64,000 nucleotides of DNA from Nocardia higoensis (GTDB lineage: Bacteria > Actinomycetota > Actinomycetes > Mycobacteriales > Mycobacteriaceae), in assembly GCF_015477835.1 (NCBI RefSeq), contig NZ_JADLQN010000003.1, positions 372,001 to 436,000 on the forward strand, in the 5' to 3' direction. Below, in pieces: positions 1 to 8,778 of the stretch. A program made the position numbers and the translations under genes. How positions within the stretch are numbered: position 1 is the first letter of the stretch; every line of letters starts with the position of its first letter. The notes under the pieces are model-generated. The model saw only the letters and a list, made by a program, of their open reading frames with translations, did not search any database and was not told the origin of the DNA.

Positions 1-61
1 CCGTTACACGAATCGTGTTATGGGAGGGTGACTGAGAAGTTACTGAGAATGATCAGGGAAG

Positions 62-274
62 GTGATCACGGACACACAAGGCGGGCGCGTGGGCATCTAT
101 GGTTCTCCCGTGTCCGCCACCCGCTCCGGTTCACCCGGCACACTGTGTGTGCTCCCGACCCCGGCGATATCGAAGGCCCGCTTCGGCCGTTCCTTCACGA
201 CCTGCCGCGCGGTGAACGAGGTACTCGAGGACTGCCTGCGGCAGCACCTCGCGGAATGGGACCCAGCGCGGTGA
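62..274 (+). CDS. possible small protein, unrecognised
   Basis: A 70-codon open frame starting at GTG, with strongly GC-rich third positions as in real genes of this genome. The start is preceded by a purine-rich AGGGAAG, but the spacing is poor. The C-terminal part (FTTCRAVNEVLEDCLRQHL) looks like a plausible helical protein. No family is recognised. It sits before a possible lipoprotein gene on the same strand. It could equally be a remnant or a chance frame, so the call rests on codon pattern alone. Confidence 0.25.
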   Translation: MITDTQGGRVGIYGSPVSATRSGSPGTLCVLPTPAISKARFGRSFTTCRAVNEVLEDCLRQHLAEWDPAR

Positions 275-375
275 CCCGAGCGCAATTCTTTTCCCGCACG
301 AATGGCGACACGTCGAACGGGCAGGTCGGCCGCGGCAATACAGCTGCGGAGAGAACAGCTCTGCACCCGGTAGCG

Positions 376-798
376 ATGCGGCGTCAGTCGAAAACTCCGG
401 CGGATGGTCGGCCTCGGTTGCACCGCCGCATCGTCGTGACCTGGGTGACCGCGATCCTGATGCTGGTGTTCTCGCTGGCCGGCTGCGATGGCGAACGCGA
501 CTATCTTCACCAGACGACCACCTCCTCCTCCGGCGCCGCGGCTTTCAGCGCTGCCGAAGCAGAGTTCTGCTCCGCGCCCGGCGGGCCCGACGAACAACCA
601 CACGCCCGCCACCTGGCCTCCAACGACTTCGCTGTCGCCGGATCCGATACCGCGAAAGCTCGCGTCGCTTCCGATCAGGGCGGACACGTGGCTGTCGAGG
701 GCGCACCTACCCCGGCCACCTTTTCCCTCTCCACCGTCCCACTGACCTCTCTCGGTGGCCGCGACATCTTGACCCATTTCTGTATCTCCAGACGCTGA
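376..798 (+). CDS. putative lipoprotein, unknown function
   Basis: Predicted 140-residue protein. Residues about 1-20 are basic, residues 20-33 are hydrophobic, and a lipobox LAGC follows with the lipidated cysteine at about residue 37, so a lipoprotein anchored outside the membrane is likely. The rest (about residues 40-140) is low in recognisable features and rich in Ser, Thr, Ala and Pro. The frame is open back to position 28; the ATG at 376 was chosen because it gives a normal signal peptide. No clear ribosome binding site is visible. The gene lies about 100 bp before the cysteine-synthase-like gene on the same strand. The C-terminal half may not be real coding sequence. Confidence 0.4.
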   Translation: MRRQSKTPADGRPRLHRRIVVTWVTAILMLVFSLAGCDGERDYLHQTTTSSSGAAAFSAAEAEFCSAPGGPDEQPHARHLASNDFAVAGSDTAKARVASDQGGHVAVEGAPTPATFSLSTVPLTSLGGRDILTHFCISRR

Positions 799-899
799 CA
801 GGCCAGCGCCAGGCCGACGGCCCACAGGGCCGCGCGGCCGGTGTCTGCTGCTCGAAATCGTCTGCGCCGCATCGCGCGCACATACAGAAAGCGACACCC

Positions 900-2030
900 A
901 TGGACGATGTCGTCATGTCCGGGACCCTCACGGACCTCACCGAACCCTGGGGCGAGGCGCTACTTCGTGCCCGTTCTCCCCACGAATTGATCGGTAACAC
1001 CCCGGTGCAGTGGATAGGGGCCCCATTGGCACCTCCGAACCGGGGCTTCTGGGCGAAGCTCGAGGGCGCGAACCCGGGCGGAATGAAGGACCGACCTGCC
1101 CTCCATATGGTCCGGCAAGCCGAGATACGCGGCGATCTGGCGCCCGGAGCGCGGATCATCGAATCCACCAGCGGAACCCTGGGCCTCGGCCTGGCCCTCG
1201 CGGGGATTGTCACCGGGCATCCGACCACAGTAGTGACCGATCCCGGATTGGAACCGATCGTCTCCAGAATGCTGGCCGCCTATGGGGCCGAGGTCGAGCT
1301 GGTGACCGAACCCCACCGGGTCGGCGGCTGGCAGCAGGCGCGCCGGGAACGGGTCGAGGAATTGCTGGCGGCCGAACCCGGGTCGTGGTGCCCGGACCAG
1401 TACACCAACCCCGACAATGTCGCCGGTTACGAATCGCTGGCACTGGAGTTGATGAACCAGGTCGGTGGCGTCGACGTGCTGGTCTGCGCAGTCGGCACGG
1501 GCGGCCACTCCGCCGGAGTGGCCCGGGTGCTACGACGGTTCCAGCCGGAGATGAAGCTCATCGGTGTGGACACCGTCGGCTCCACCATCTTCGGCCAACC
1601 GGCACAACCTCGCCTGATGCGTGGTCTGGGTTCGAGCATCTACCCGGCCAACGTCGACTACGGCGCCTTCGACGAAGTGCACTGGGTCGGCCCCGCCGAC
1701 GCGGTATGGGCCTGCCGCGCGCTGGCGTCGACCCACTACGCCAGCGGCGGCTGGAGCGTGGGCGCAGCGGCACTGGTGGCCGGATGGGTGGCACGAACCC
1801 ACGACGCCGACACCCGGATCGCCGCAGTGTTCCCCGACGGGCCGCACCGCTATTTCGACACCGTCTACAACGACGCCTACTGCGCCGAGCACGGACTTCT
1901 CTACGCCGAACCCCCGCTCGGCCCCGAGATCATCGACCACCCCGGGCAGCGGGTAGTGCAGAACTGGACCCGGTGCACAACCGTGGTCGACCCGCGCCCC
2001 CGCCCTGCCTCCTCCGAGGTGGCGCCATGA
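900..2030 (+). CDS. PLP-dependent cysteine synthase-like enzyme
   Basis: 376-residue member of the fold-type II PLP family (cysteine synthase / cystathionine beta-synthase). The Schiff-base lysine is in NPGGMKDR (about K63). The substrate loop STSGTLG is at about residues 89-95, and the phosphate-binding glycine loop GTGGHS is at about 199-204. The usual NPGGSxKDR motif is one residue shorter here, which marks a divergent branch, so the true substrate need not be O-acetylserine. The stop overlaps the start of the next gene (ATGA), a transporter, which indicates one operon. This pairing suggests that a specialised amino acid product is made and exported; that is inference. A direct role in bulk cysteine synthesis is possible but less likely. 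Confidence 0.85.
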   Translation: MDDVVMSGTLTDLTEPWGEALLRARSPHELIGNTPVQWIGAPLAPPNRGFWAKLEGANPGGMKDRPALHMVRQAEIRGDLAPGARIIESTSGTLGLGLALAGIVTGHPTTVVTDPGLEPIVSRMLAAYGAEVELVTEPHRVGGWQQARRERVEELLAAEPGSWCPDQYTNPDNVAGYESLALELMNQVGGVDVLVCAVGTGGHSAGVARVLRRFQPEMKLIGVDTVGSTIFGQPAQPRLMRGLGSSIYPANVDYGAFDEVHWVGPADAVWACRALASTHYASGGWSVGAAALVAGWVARTHDADTRIAAVFPDGPHRYFDTVYNDAYCAEHGLLYAEPPLGPEIIDHPGQRVVQNWTRCTTVVDPRPRPASSEVAP

Positions 2031-3280
2031 CCCTGCTCGGAAAATTCCGCAGCTTCGACCTGCCCGCACGCCTGCTGATGATCAACCAGTTCGGCATCAA
2101 CCTCGGCTTCTACATGCTCATGCCCTATCTTGCCGGGTACCTCGCCGGACCCCTCGGCCTCGCAGCCTGGGCCGTGGGCTTGGTATTGGGAGTACGCAAC
2201 TTCTCCCAACAGGGCATGTTCCTCATCGGCGGGACCCTCGCCGACCGGCTCGGCTACAAACCGCTCATCGTCGCCGGATGCCTGCTGCGCACCGGCGGCT
2301 TCGCGCTGCTCGTCTTCGCGGAATCACTACCGGCACTACTGCTTGCCTCGGCCGCGACCGGTTTCGCGGGCGCACTGTTCAATCCGGCGGTCCGGGCCTA
2401 CCTGGCCGCCGATACCGGGGAACGCCGCGTCGAGGCTTTCGCCGTGTTCAACGTGTTCTACCAGGCCGGAATCCTGGCCGGACCGCTGGTGGGCCTGGCG
2501 CTGATGGCCCTGGACTTCCGCGCCACCGCCGGGGCCGCGGCGGTGGTCTTCGCCACGCTGACGGTGGCGCAACTGTATGCACTACCCAACCGGCACACCC
2601 TCGAGGCTCCGCAGAAGAACTCGGTACTCCACGACTGGCGGACCGTCGCTGGCAATCGCCGATTCGTCTGGTTCTCCATCGCCATGATCGGGTCCTATGT
2701 GTTGTCGTTCCAGACCTACCTGGCGCTGCCGCTGCAGGCCGAGGTCATGGCCGGCGACCACGCACAGGCTCTGGTCTCCGCCATGTTCGTCGTGTCCGCG
2801 ATCGTGGCGATCGCCGGACAGTTGCGCATCACCGCGTTCTTCGCCGACCGCTTCGGTAACGGGCGCTCCTTGGTGATCGGCATGTGTGTCCTCGCCTTCG
2901 CGTTCCTCCCACTGGCGATCGTCCCGGGCGTCGGCACCTTCGGCACCGTCGCCGCCTACGCCGCGCTGCTGATCTCGGCGGCGTTGCTGGCCATCGGCAC
3001 GGCCACGGTGTTCCCGTTCGAAATGGACAGCGTGGTCTCGCTGGCCGGAAACCGGCTCGTAGCAACCCACTACGGCTTCTACAACACCATCGTCGGTGTC
3101 GGCATCCTGCTCGGGAACCTCGCCACTGGAGCCGTCCTCGGCGCCGCGCGGGAAGCAGGTGCCGAAATCCTCGTCTGGCTCGGCCTCACCGCACTCGGCG
3201 TCGTCTCCGCACTGGCACTGCATCGCCTCGACCGGTCCCGGCCCGCGCAACACCCCCAGCCGGAGCACGCTCGGGTCTGA
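2027..3280 (+). CDS. MFS transporter coupled to cysteine synthase-like gene
   Basis: 417-residue major facilitator superfamily protein with about 12 hydrophobic segments. The MFS loop 2-3 signature is visible as GGTLADRLGYKPLIVAG near residues 68-84. The start ATG at 2027 overlaps the stop of the preceding PLP enzyme by four bases (ATGA), so translation is coupled; longer upstream frames are antisense or shadow sequence. Its overall character resembles drug/metabolite efflux MFS proteins. From context it is likely to export, or less likely import, the product or substrate of the coupled enzyme. The substrate is unknown. Confidence 0.85.
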   Translation: MTLLGKFRSFDLPARLLMINQFGINLGFYMLMPYLAGYLAGPLGLAAWAVGLVLGVRNFSQQGMFLIGGTLADRLGYKPLIVAGCLLRTGGFALLVFAESLPALLLASAATGFAGALFNPAVRAYLAADTGERRVEAFAVFNVFYQAGILAGPLVGLALMALDFRATAGAAAVVFATLTVAQLYALPNRHTLEAPQKNSVLHDWRTVAGNRRFVWFSIAMIGSYVLSFQTYLALPLQAEVMAGDHAQALVSAMFVVSAIVAIAGQLRITAFFADRFGNGRSLVIGMCVLAFAFLPLAIVPGVGTFGTVAAYAALLISAALLAIGTATVFPFEMDSVVSLAGNRLVATHYGFYNTIVGVGILLGNLATGAVLGAAREAGAEILVWLGLTALGVVSALALHRLDRSRPAQHPQPEHARV

Positions 3281-3448
3281 CCGATCGGCTCGGTGGTCGG
3301 CGCGCCGAGATCTCTGCGCCGCAGACCCCGCCATCGCACCGGCTGATCCGCCGACGCCGACTTCGTCTCTCGAATGAGCCGCCTCTGCACGTCCCGGTCG
3401 GCTCAACCCCGAATCCATCGTGTTCGATCACAACAGCAAAGGAATACT

Positions 3449-3784
3449 GTGAAACTGTTCGCCTCACTGACCGTCCTCACCGCCCCGCTCAGCGCGCTCC
3501 TGATGACGAGCGCGCCTGCGGCGGCAGTATCGGTAACCCCCTCCGACAGCACGGTCACCGTGCAGCTGACTCAGGCCGAAGCCGCAGCCATCACCGCACT
3601 GAACCTGGGCCCGGTCCTGGGTGCCCTGCCGCCCAACTTCACTCCGTACGCCAAACAGCTACTCGGCGACAACATCTCCCGGCTCGCCGCCCAGGCAGCC
3701 CGAACGCCCGGCTCCGCGCTGGTGGTGGTGATCGATCAACCGGTCGCAAGCCCTCCCGGTGTCAGTGTCTCCGTGACCCGCTGA
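3449..3784 (+). CDS. small exported protein, unknown function
   Basis: 111-residue protein starting at GTG 3449, with AAAGGA about six bases upstream. An N-terminal signal peptide (KLFASLTVLTAPLSALLM) ends near an Ala-rich cleavage site at about residue 27. The mature part of about 85 residues has no recognised domain; it contains a segment rich in Ala, Leu and Gln and ends with a hydrophobic beta-like stretch. It is a stand-alone gene between the MFS gene and DUF445. No function can be given. Confidence 0.65.
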   Translation: MKLFASLTVLTAPLSALLMTSAPAAAVSVTPSDSTVTVQLTQAEAAAITALNLGPVLGALPPNFTPYAKQLLGDNISRLAAQAARTPGSALVVVIDQPVASPPGVSVSVTR

Positions 3785-4010
3785 CCGAGCACCGCTCGGA
3801 CGGTACGAGGCTGACCTCGGAAAGCCGAGCAGTGCCCGACACCGTGGACCAGGCGCTCACCACCGGGGCGCCTGGTCCAGTTCACCGACCGCCACCCGGC
3901 ACCCGGACGATCGGCGGCACCGGGACGGCGCGCGTTGACACCCGATCAGGGCAATGAGAATGTGAGGCTTCGAGCTAGTTCACAAGATCGGTTGAAGGGG
4001 GACCTCCAGG

Positions 4011-5366
4011 ATGTCGACACTCGCGACAGGGGTGTTCATCGACTGGGAGGATCTGACCGGGCAATCCACGTTCGTCGTCGAACTGATCAGTTTTCCGATC
4101 TTCGCCGCGATCGCGGGCCTGCTCACCAACTGGACCGGCGTGCTCATGCTGTTCTGGCCGGTGGAATTCCGCGGCGTGCGCATTCCCGGACTGCACGTGC
4201 TCTATCCGTACCTGCCGAGGCGGGTGCAGGTGCTGCCGACATTCTCCGGTGACGGCAGACGGCTGGGTTTCCAGGGTTTCATTCCGGCGCGTGCGGAGAA
4301 GATGGCCAGCATCTGCGTCGACAAGGCGCTCATGCGGATCGGCAGTCCGAAGGATTTCATCCACGAACTCGATCTGGACGGGGTCGCGGACTATATCGCC
4401 GAGATCGCCGGGTCGCGGACTCCCGAGATCGTCGACGAGGTGATGTACCGGGAGAACCCCGATCTGTGGAAAGCGGTGCCGCGCCAGGTCAGGCAGGTGA
4501 TCTATCAGCGCGTCGAAGCACAGTTGCCGAAATTGTGCAGGCGGTCGTTCGAATCCCTCGGCGACAATATCGACCAGCTCATCGATATCAAGACCTTCGT
4601 CATCCGCTACCTGCGTCAGAATCCGGAGATCCTGAAGGATCTGACCACGACGATCGCCGAGCCGGAACTGAAATTCATGATCCGGATCGGCCTGCTCGGC
4701 GCGCCGTTCGGTTTGCTGCTGGCCCTGTATCTGCACGTGCACGAGAGCATTCCGGTGATCGGCTGGCTGCCCGCCTGGCTGATCGTGCTGCTCGCCTCGG
4801 CGGCCATCGGCGTGATCGTCAATGTGATCGCGGTGAAGATGGTGTTCGAACCCGGCGATCCGCAACCGCGCTACAAATACTTGTGGCGCCAGGCGCTGCT
4901 GGCCAAGCGACAGCCGCAGGCGGCGACCGATCTCGCGCATATCCTCGCCTACCAGGTGCTCACCCTGCCGAATCTGTCGGAAGAACTGCTCGAGGGGCCC
5001 AACGGCGACAAAACCCGTCAGCTCATCGAACGGCTGATTTCCGACGAGATCCACCGCCAGCTCGGGCCGACCCATTCGGTGGTGCGCGCGGCGTTCGGCG
5101 CACGCCAGTTCGACAACCTGACCGTCGGCGCCGCGGGCGCGGCGGTCGGGCTGGCGCCGAGCCTGGCCGAGGACGAGGAGTTCGCCCGCGAACAAGCCTC
5201 GAAGATCGACGAGTTCGCCACCCGGAAACTGCGAATGCTCTCGCCCGGCGAATTCATGGAGATGTTCTACGCCTCGGTCGAACAGGACGCCTGGCTGCTC
5301 TACCTGCACGGCGCCGTGCTCGGCCTCGGCGTCGGCGCGGTGCACCTGCTGCTGTTCGGCTGGTAG
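4011..5366 (+). CDS. DUF445 family membrane protein
   Basis: 451-residue membrane protein. Both family hallmarks are visible. The first transmembrane segment ends in LTNWTGVLMLFWPVEF (about residues 38-53), and a second copy of the motif, NVIAVKMVFEP, follows a hydrophobic pair at about residues 230-280. A further C-terminal hydrophobic stretch closes the protein. The middle part is helical and charged. The function of DUF445 proteins is not established. An ATG with GGGGGAC upstream supports the start. The gene appears monocistronic. Confidence 0.85.
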   Translation: MSTLATGVFIDWEDLTGQSTFVVELISFPIFAAIAGLLTNWTGVLMLFWPVEFRGVRIPGLHVLYPYLPRRVQVLPTFSGDGRRLGFQGFIPARAEKMASICVDKALMRIGSPKDFIHELDLDGVADYIAEIAGSRTPEIVDEVMYRENPDLWKAVPRQVRQVIYQRVEAQLPKLCRRSFESLGDNIDQLIDIKTFVIRYLRQNPEILKDLTTTIAEPELKFMIRIGLLGAPFGLLLALYLHVHESIPVIGWLPAWLIVLLASAAIGVIVNVIAVKMVFEPGDPQPRYKYLWRQALLAKRQPQAATDLAHILAYQVLTLPNLSEELLEGPNGDKTRQLIERLISDEIHRQLGPTHSVVRAAFGARQFDNLTVGAAGAAVGLAPSLAEDEEFAREQASKIDEFATRKLRMLSPGEFMEMFYASVEQDAWLLYLHGAVLGLGVGAVHLLLFGW

Positions 5367-5454
5367 GACCGCCGGGGAGCGACCTATCTCCGAAAAAAAA
5401 CCAGCACGCATGCTTGTGTTTGCCCGGTAGGCGCTGCGATGCTGGTCGGCAGTC

Positions 5455-5475
5455 GGCACACAACGATCGTGTGCC
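5455..5475. promoter_or_regulatory. 7-bp inverted repeat, possible operator
   Basis: GGCACAC and GTGTGCC are separated by seven bases and end about 20 bp before the start of the TIGR03084-type gene. The position suits an operator over the promoter or leader of that gene. No regulator family is implied. Confidence 0.3.
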
Positions 5476-5495
5476 CCGACCGGCAAGGGGTAGTG

Positions 5496-6287
5496 ATGGC
5501 TGACCTGGAAGCTCTGCTCGGCGATTTCGCCGCGGAATGCGCGGATCTCGAAGAGTTGGTGGCACCGCTGAGCGATGCGCAGTGGCGTACCGAGACGCCC
5601 GCGCCCGGCTGGAGCATCGCCCACCAGATCGGGCATCTGGCCTGGACCGACGAGATCGCCACCGTCGCCGCCACCGATCCCGCCGAGTTCACCCGGCGGG
5701 TCACCGAGGCCGGGGCGGGTGTGCTCACCATGGTCGACGATGTCGCCGCCGAGGCCGCCGAGATGGCGCCCGCCGATCTGCTGCGCCGCTGGCGAGCCGG
5801 ACGCGACGGCCTGATCGACGCGCTGCGCGCGGTGCCCGCGGGGACGAAACTGCCGTGGTTCGGCCCGCCCATGAGCGCCGCCTCGATGACCACCGCCCGG
5901 CTGATGGAGACCTGGGCGCACGGGCAGGACGTGGCCGACGCGCTCGGCGTGCGCAGGCAACCCACGGCGCGGCTGCGCGCGGTGGCGCACATCGGCGTGC
6001 GTACCCGCGACTTCGCGTATGCGGTGCGCGGCAAGACGCCGCCCGCCGAGGAGTTCCGGATCGAACTCACCGCACCGGACGGCAGCCTGTGGACCTGGGG
6101 ACCGGAGGCGGCGGCCCAACGAGTGAGCGGACCCGCACTCGATTTCTGCCTGCTGGTGACTCAGCGACGGCATCCGGGCGATCTGGCCTTGCGCGCGCAG
6201 GGGACCGAGGCCGCCGAATGGCTGGACATCGCCCAAGCCTTCGCGGGTCCCAGTGGGTCGGGGCGGACGGCGGGCCAGTTCGACTGA
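5496..6287 (+). CDS. TIGR03084-type DinB-fold protein
   Basis: 263-residue protein of the actinobacterial TIGR03083/TIGR03084 group, related to mycothiol-dependent maleylpyruvate isomerase and the DinB fold. Visible family features are the N-terminal WRTETPAPGWSIAHQIGHLAWTD type block (about residues 28-50), with the first metal-binding His in HQIGHL, and a later METWAHGQDVADALG block (about 140-155), with the second His in WAHGQD. These proteins are thought to bind a metal and act in thiol-dependent reactions, but the substrate is unknown. The ATG at 5496 is preferred over upstream starts because it matches the family N-terminus and follows AAGGGG. Confidence 0.8.
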   Translation: MADLEALLGDFAAECADLEELVAPLSDAQWRTETPAPGWSIAHQIGHLAWTDEIATVAATDPAEFTRRVTEAGAGVLTMVDDVAAEAAEMAPADLLRRWRAGRDGLIDALRAVPAGTKLPWFGPPMSAASMTTARLMETWAHGQDVADALGVRRQPTARLRAVAHIGVRTRDFAYAVRGKTPPAEEFRIELTAPDGSLWTWGPEAAAQRVSGPALDFCLLVTQRRHPGDLALRAQGTEAAEWLDIAQAFAGPSGSGRTAGQFD

Positions 6288-6639
6288 CCCCCGGTCAGGC
6301 CCACGAATCGGTATCCGGGAACCCGCGCGAGCCGGCGTGTGCACGGCCCCGGGGGAGCAAGCGAGCGCCGCACTTGGGTGCGCCGTTCGTGTCGACGGGC
6401 CGGACGCCGTTGGCCGGAAGTATCGCTGGCAGTCGAGTATGGCGCTCGCTCGCTCACCCCAGGGATACCCATTACCGCTCGACGGAAACTCCGCCGAAAC
6501 GCGCGGATGTGATCCTGGACGCACCGGAGCGCACCGTCCGGCCGCTGTCGTACGCTGGCCTGGCGTCCGGCTTTCGACGATGCGGGCCGGACTTCCGGAC
6601 ACCTCAGGAGTTTCGCGACACCGAGGAGAGGAACGCATC
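6288..6639. other. intergenic region, no gene seen
   Basis: 352 bp between two same-strand genes. Open frames here on both strands have no family match and look like GC-rich chance frames. No clear hairpin terminator or RNA gene is visible. The last 20 bp hold the GAGGAGAGG ribosome binding site of the next gene. Confidence 0.4.
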
Positions 6640-7284
6640 GTGACCGCACAACGCACGAATCAAGCCGCTCGGTACACGGCGATCGTGTCCGCGAGCGCGG
6701 CCAGCCTCACCCTGACCGTGGCAGCCGGTGCCTACGTGATGAGCCAGATATCGCCGAGCGCGTCGACCACCACGCCGGCAACGACCCTTGACCGGCCGGA
6801 CCGCTCCGTCATCGAGGTACAGCCGCGGATCGCGCGGGCTTTCACCGCCGCCGCGCCCGGCGGCTCGGCCCCGGCCCCGGCCTCGTTCGGTGTCGGCGGA
6901 ACGGGAGGCCGGGTGTTCGCGCCCGTCACCGATCCCCCGGCCGTCGATCTTCCCGCCGCGCAGACCGTGCCCCAGCCCGCACCCGCACGGCGCACCGAGT
7001 CGGGAAGCTCGCTCGATCTCGGCGTGGCCGAGCTGAACACCCACCGCGACGAACAGCACACGACGGTCACCCTGACGGTCGACCCCGAGGTCACCGCGGC
7101 GCTGCACGGCTTGCTCACCGAATCCCCCACGGATCCCAGCGGTCCCACCACGCTCAGCACCGACATCGACCGCGGGCGCGGTGGGGTGGCCCTCGGCTTC
7201 TCCGACCCGTTGCTCGGCGAGCGGAGCGTGGAGGTGCCTGGCACCAGGCCGGCCGCGCGCCCCGCCGGGCCCACGCCCGTCTAG
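6640..7284 (+). CDS. membrane-anchored or exported protein, unknown
   Basis: 214-residue protein. GTG start at 6640 with GAGGAGAGG at 6623-6631. A single hydrophobic segment (about residues 12-32, IVSASAASLTLTVAAGAYVM) acts as a signal or membrane anchor, followed by an extracytoplasmic region rich in Thr, Pro and Ala. A slightly more ordered part at about 120-175 includes HRDEQHTTVTLTVDPEV. No domain is recognised. The proline/alanine-rich C-terminus suggests a cell-wall-spanning linker. Its neighbours give no functional hint. Confidence 0.55.
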   Translation: MTAQRTNQAARYTAIVSASAASLTLTVAAGAYVMSQISPSASTTTPATTLDRPDRSVIEVQPRIARAFTAAAPGGSAPAPASFGVGGTGGRVFAPVTDPPAVDLPAAQTVPQPAPARRTESGSSLDLGVAELNTHRDEQHTTVTLTVDPEVTAALHGLLTESPTDPSGPTTLSTDIDRGRGGVALGFSDPLLGERSVEVPGTRPAARPAGPTPV

Positions 7285-7387
7285 CGAACCTCACCGGCCG
7301 CGCCGCGCCGCGCGTCCGGCCGACCTCGCGTGCCCGCGGAGCGACGCGCCGAGGCCGCCCCGAGCGGGCGAAGTACTGTGTGCCGAC

Positions 7388-8665
7388 GTGTACGACTTCT
7401 GTGTGATCGGCGGCGGCATCGTCGGCGTCGCGACGGCTCACGAGCTGCTGAGCAGGAATCCCGGCGCGAGCGTGGTGCTGGTGGAGAAGGCCGAGCGGCT
7501 CGGCGCCCACCAGACCGGGCACAACAGCGGCGTGATCCATTCCGGCATCTATTACGAGCCGGACAGCCTCAAGGCGCGACTGTGCCGTGCGGGCGCACGG
7601 TGGACCACCGAGTTCGCCCGCGAGCACGGGATCGACCACCGGATCTGCGGCAAGCTGCTGGTGGCCACCGATGCCGCCGAGTACGAGCGGATGCTGGCGC
7701 TGCACGAGCGGTCGATCACCAACGGCGTACCGGTCGAACTGCTCGACGCGACCGAATTGCGCAGGCGCGAGCCGCATGTCGCCGGTGTCGGCGCGTTGTT
7801 CGTGCCCGGCACCGGCATCGTCGACTATCGCGCGATCACCGAGGCACTGGCCGGGCAGGTGCGGGCGATGGGCGGCACGGTGGTGCTCGGCGCGACGGTC
7901 ACCGCGATCACCGAGACCGACGAGCACGTCACTGTAGAGAGCACAGCAAGCACAGCAAGCACGGCAGGCACCGCCGACTGGGCGAACACGGCGAGTACGG
8001 CGGACACAGCGAGCACAGCCGGCACCGCGAGCACGGCGGATCGGGCACGCCGGTGGACGGCGCGCACGCTGGTGGTGTGCGCGGGCCTACAGGCCGACCG
8101 GATGGCCCGGCTCGCGGGGCTGGACATCGGCCTCCGCATCGTTCCGTTCCGCGGCGAGTACTACCAATTGCCGCCGGAGCGAGCCGATCTGGTGAACACG
8201 CTGATCTACCCGATCCCCGACCCGAGCCTGCCGTTCCTCGGCGTGCACCTGAGTCCTACGGTCGACGGCGCGCTGACCGTCGGCCCGAACGCGGTGCTCG
8301 GTCTGTCGCGGGAGGGGTACCGCAAGGGCAGCGTGAACGGACGCGACCTGCTCGACATCCTCACTTTCCCCGGCATGCGGCGGGTGGCCAGGACCCATCT
8401 GCGCACCGGCGCAAGAGAATTGCGCAACTCGTTGTTCAAACGTGGCTATCTCGCGGAGTGTCGCAAGTACTGCCCGGAGCTGACCCTGCACGATCTGCGG
8501 CCACGTACCGCCGGTATCCGGGCGCAAGCGGTCTTGCCGGATGGCACGCTGGCACACGACTTCCTGATCGAACGCACCCCGCGCTCGATCCACGTGCTCA
8601 ACGCGCCGTCGCCCGCGGCGACCTCGGCCGTACCGATCGCGGGCCACATCGTCGACCAACTCTGA
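7388..8665 (+). CDS. lhgO: L-2-hydroxyglutarate oxidase
   Basis: 425-residue FAD-dependent oxidase of the DAO/LhgO family, which oxidises L-2-hydroxyglutarate to 2-oxoglutarate at the membrane. The N-terminal dinucleotide-binding loop GGGIVGVATAHELL (about residues 9-22) and the HQTGHNSGVIHSGIYY block (about 42-57) are family hallmarks. The C-terminal FAD contact region is intact. GTG at 7388 directly precedes the YDFCVIGGG start typical of the family. An 11-copy 9-bp tandem repeat at 7940-8038 inserts about 33 Ser/Thr/Ala-rich residues (185-217) into a loop between conserved blocks. The reading frame is kept, so the enzyme is probably still active. Confidence 0.9.
   Translation: MYDFCVIGGGIVGVATAHELLSRNPGASVVLVEKAERLGAHQTGHNSGVIHSGIYYEPDSLKARLCRAGARWTTEFAREHGIDHRICGKLLVATDAAEYERMLALHERSITNGVPVELLDATELRRREPHVAGVGALFVPGTGIVDYRAITEALAGQVRAMGGTVVLGATVTAITETDEHVTVESTASTASTAGTADWANTASTADTASTAGTASTADRARRWTARTLVVCAGLQADRMARLAGLDIGLRIVPFRGEYYQLPPERADLVNTLIYPIPDPSLPFLGVHLSPTVDGALTVGPNAVLGLSREGYRKGSVNGRDLLDILTFPGMRRVARTHLRTGARELRNSLFKRGYLAECRKYCPELTLHDLRPRTAGIRAQAVLPDGTLAHDFLIERTPRSIHVLNAPSPAATSAVPIAGHIVDQL
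7940..8038 (+). repeat. 11-copy 9-bp tandem repeat inside lhgO
   Basis: Eleven consecutive 9-bp units of the type AGCACAGCA encode Ser-Thr-Ala, Gly-Thr-Ala, Asp-Thr-Ala and Asn-Thr-Ala triplets, with one unit diverged to Asp-Trp-Ala. The array is exactly in frame and lies in a surface loop of the FAD protein. Confidence 0.9.
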
Positions 8666-8778
8666 ACCGCCTCCAGAGGTTTCGGATCGCTCGCGGCCAC
8701 CGAGTGATTCCGTGTCACCTCTCGAATAAAGAGGACTGCTGTAGTACTTTTGTCGCAGCTGTGGATCAGGGAGGGCCT

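Noticed and set aside
3975..6656. An 893-codon open frame on the minus strand opposite DUF445 and the TIGR03084-type gene.
   Set aside because: High-GC antisense frame without recognisable domains; the opposite strand encodes two recognisable protein families.
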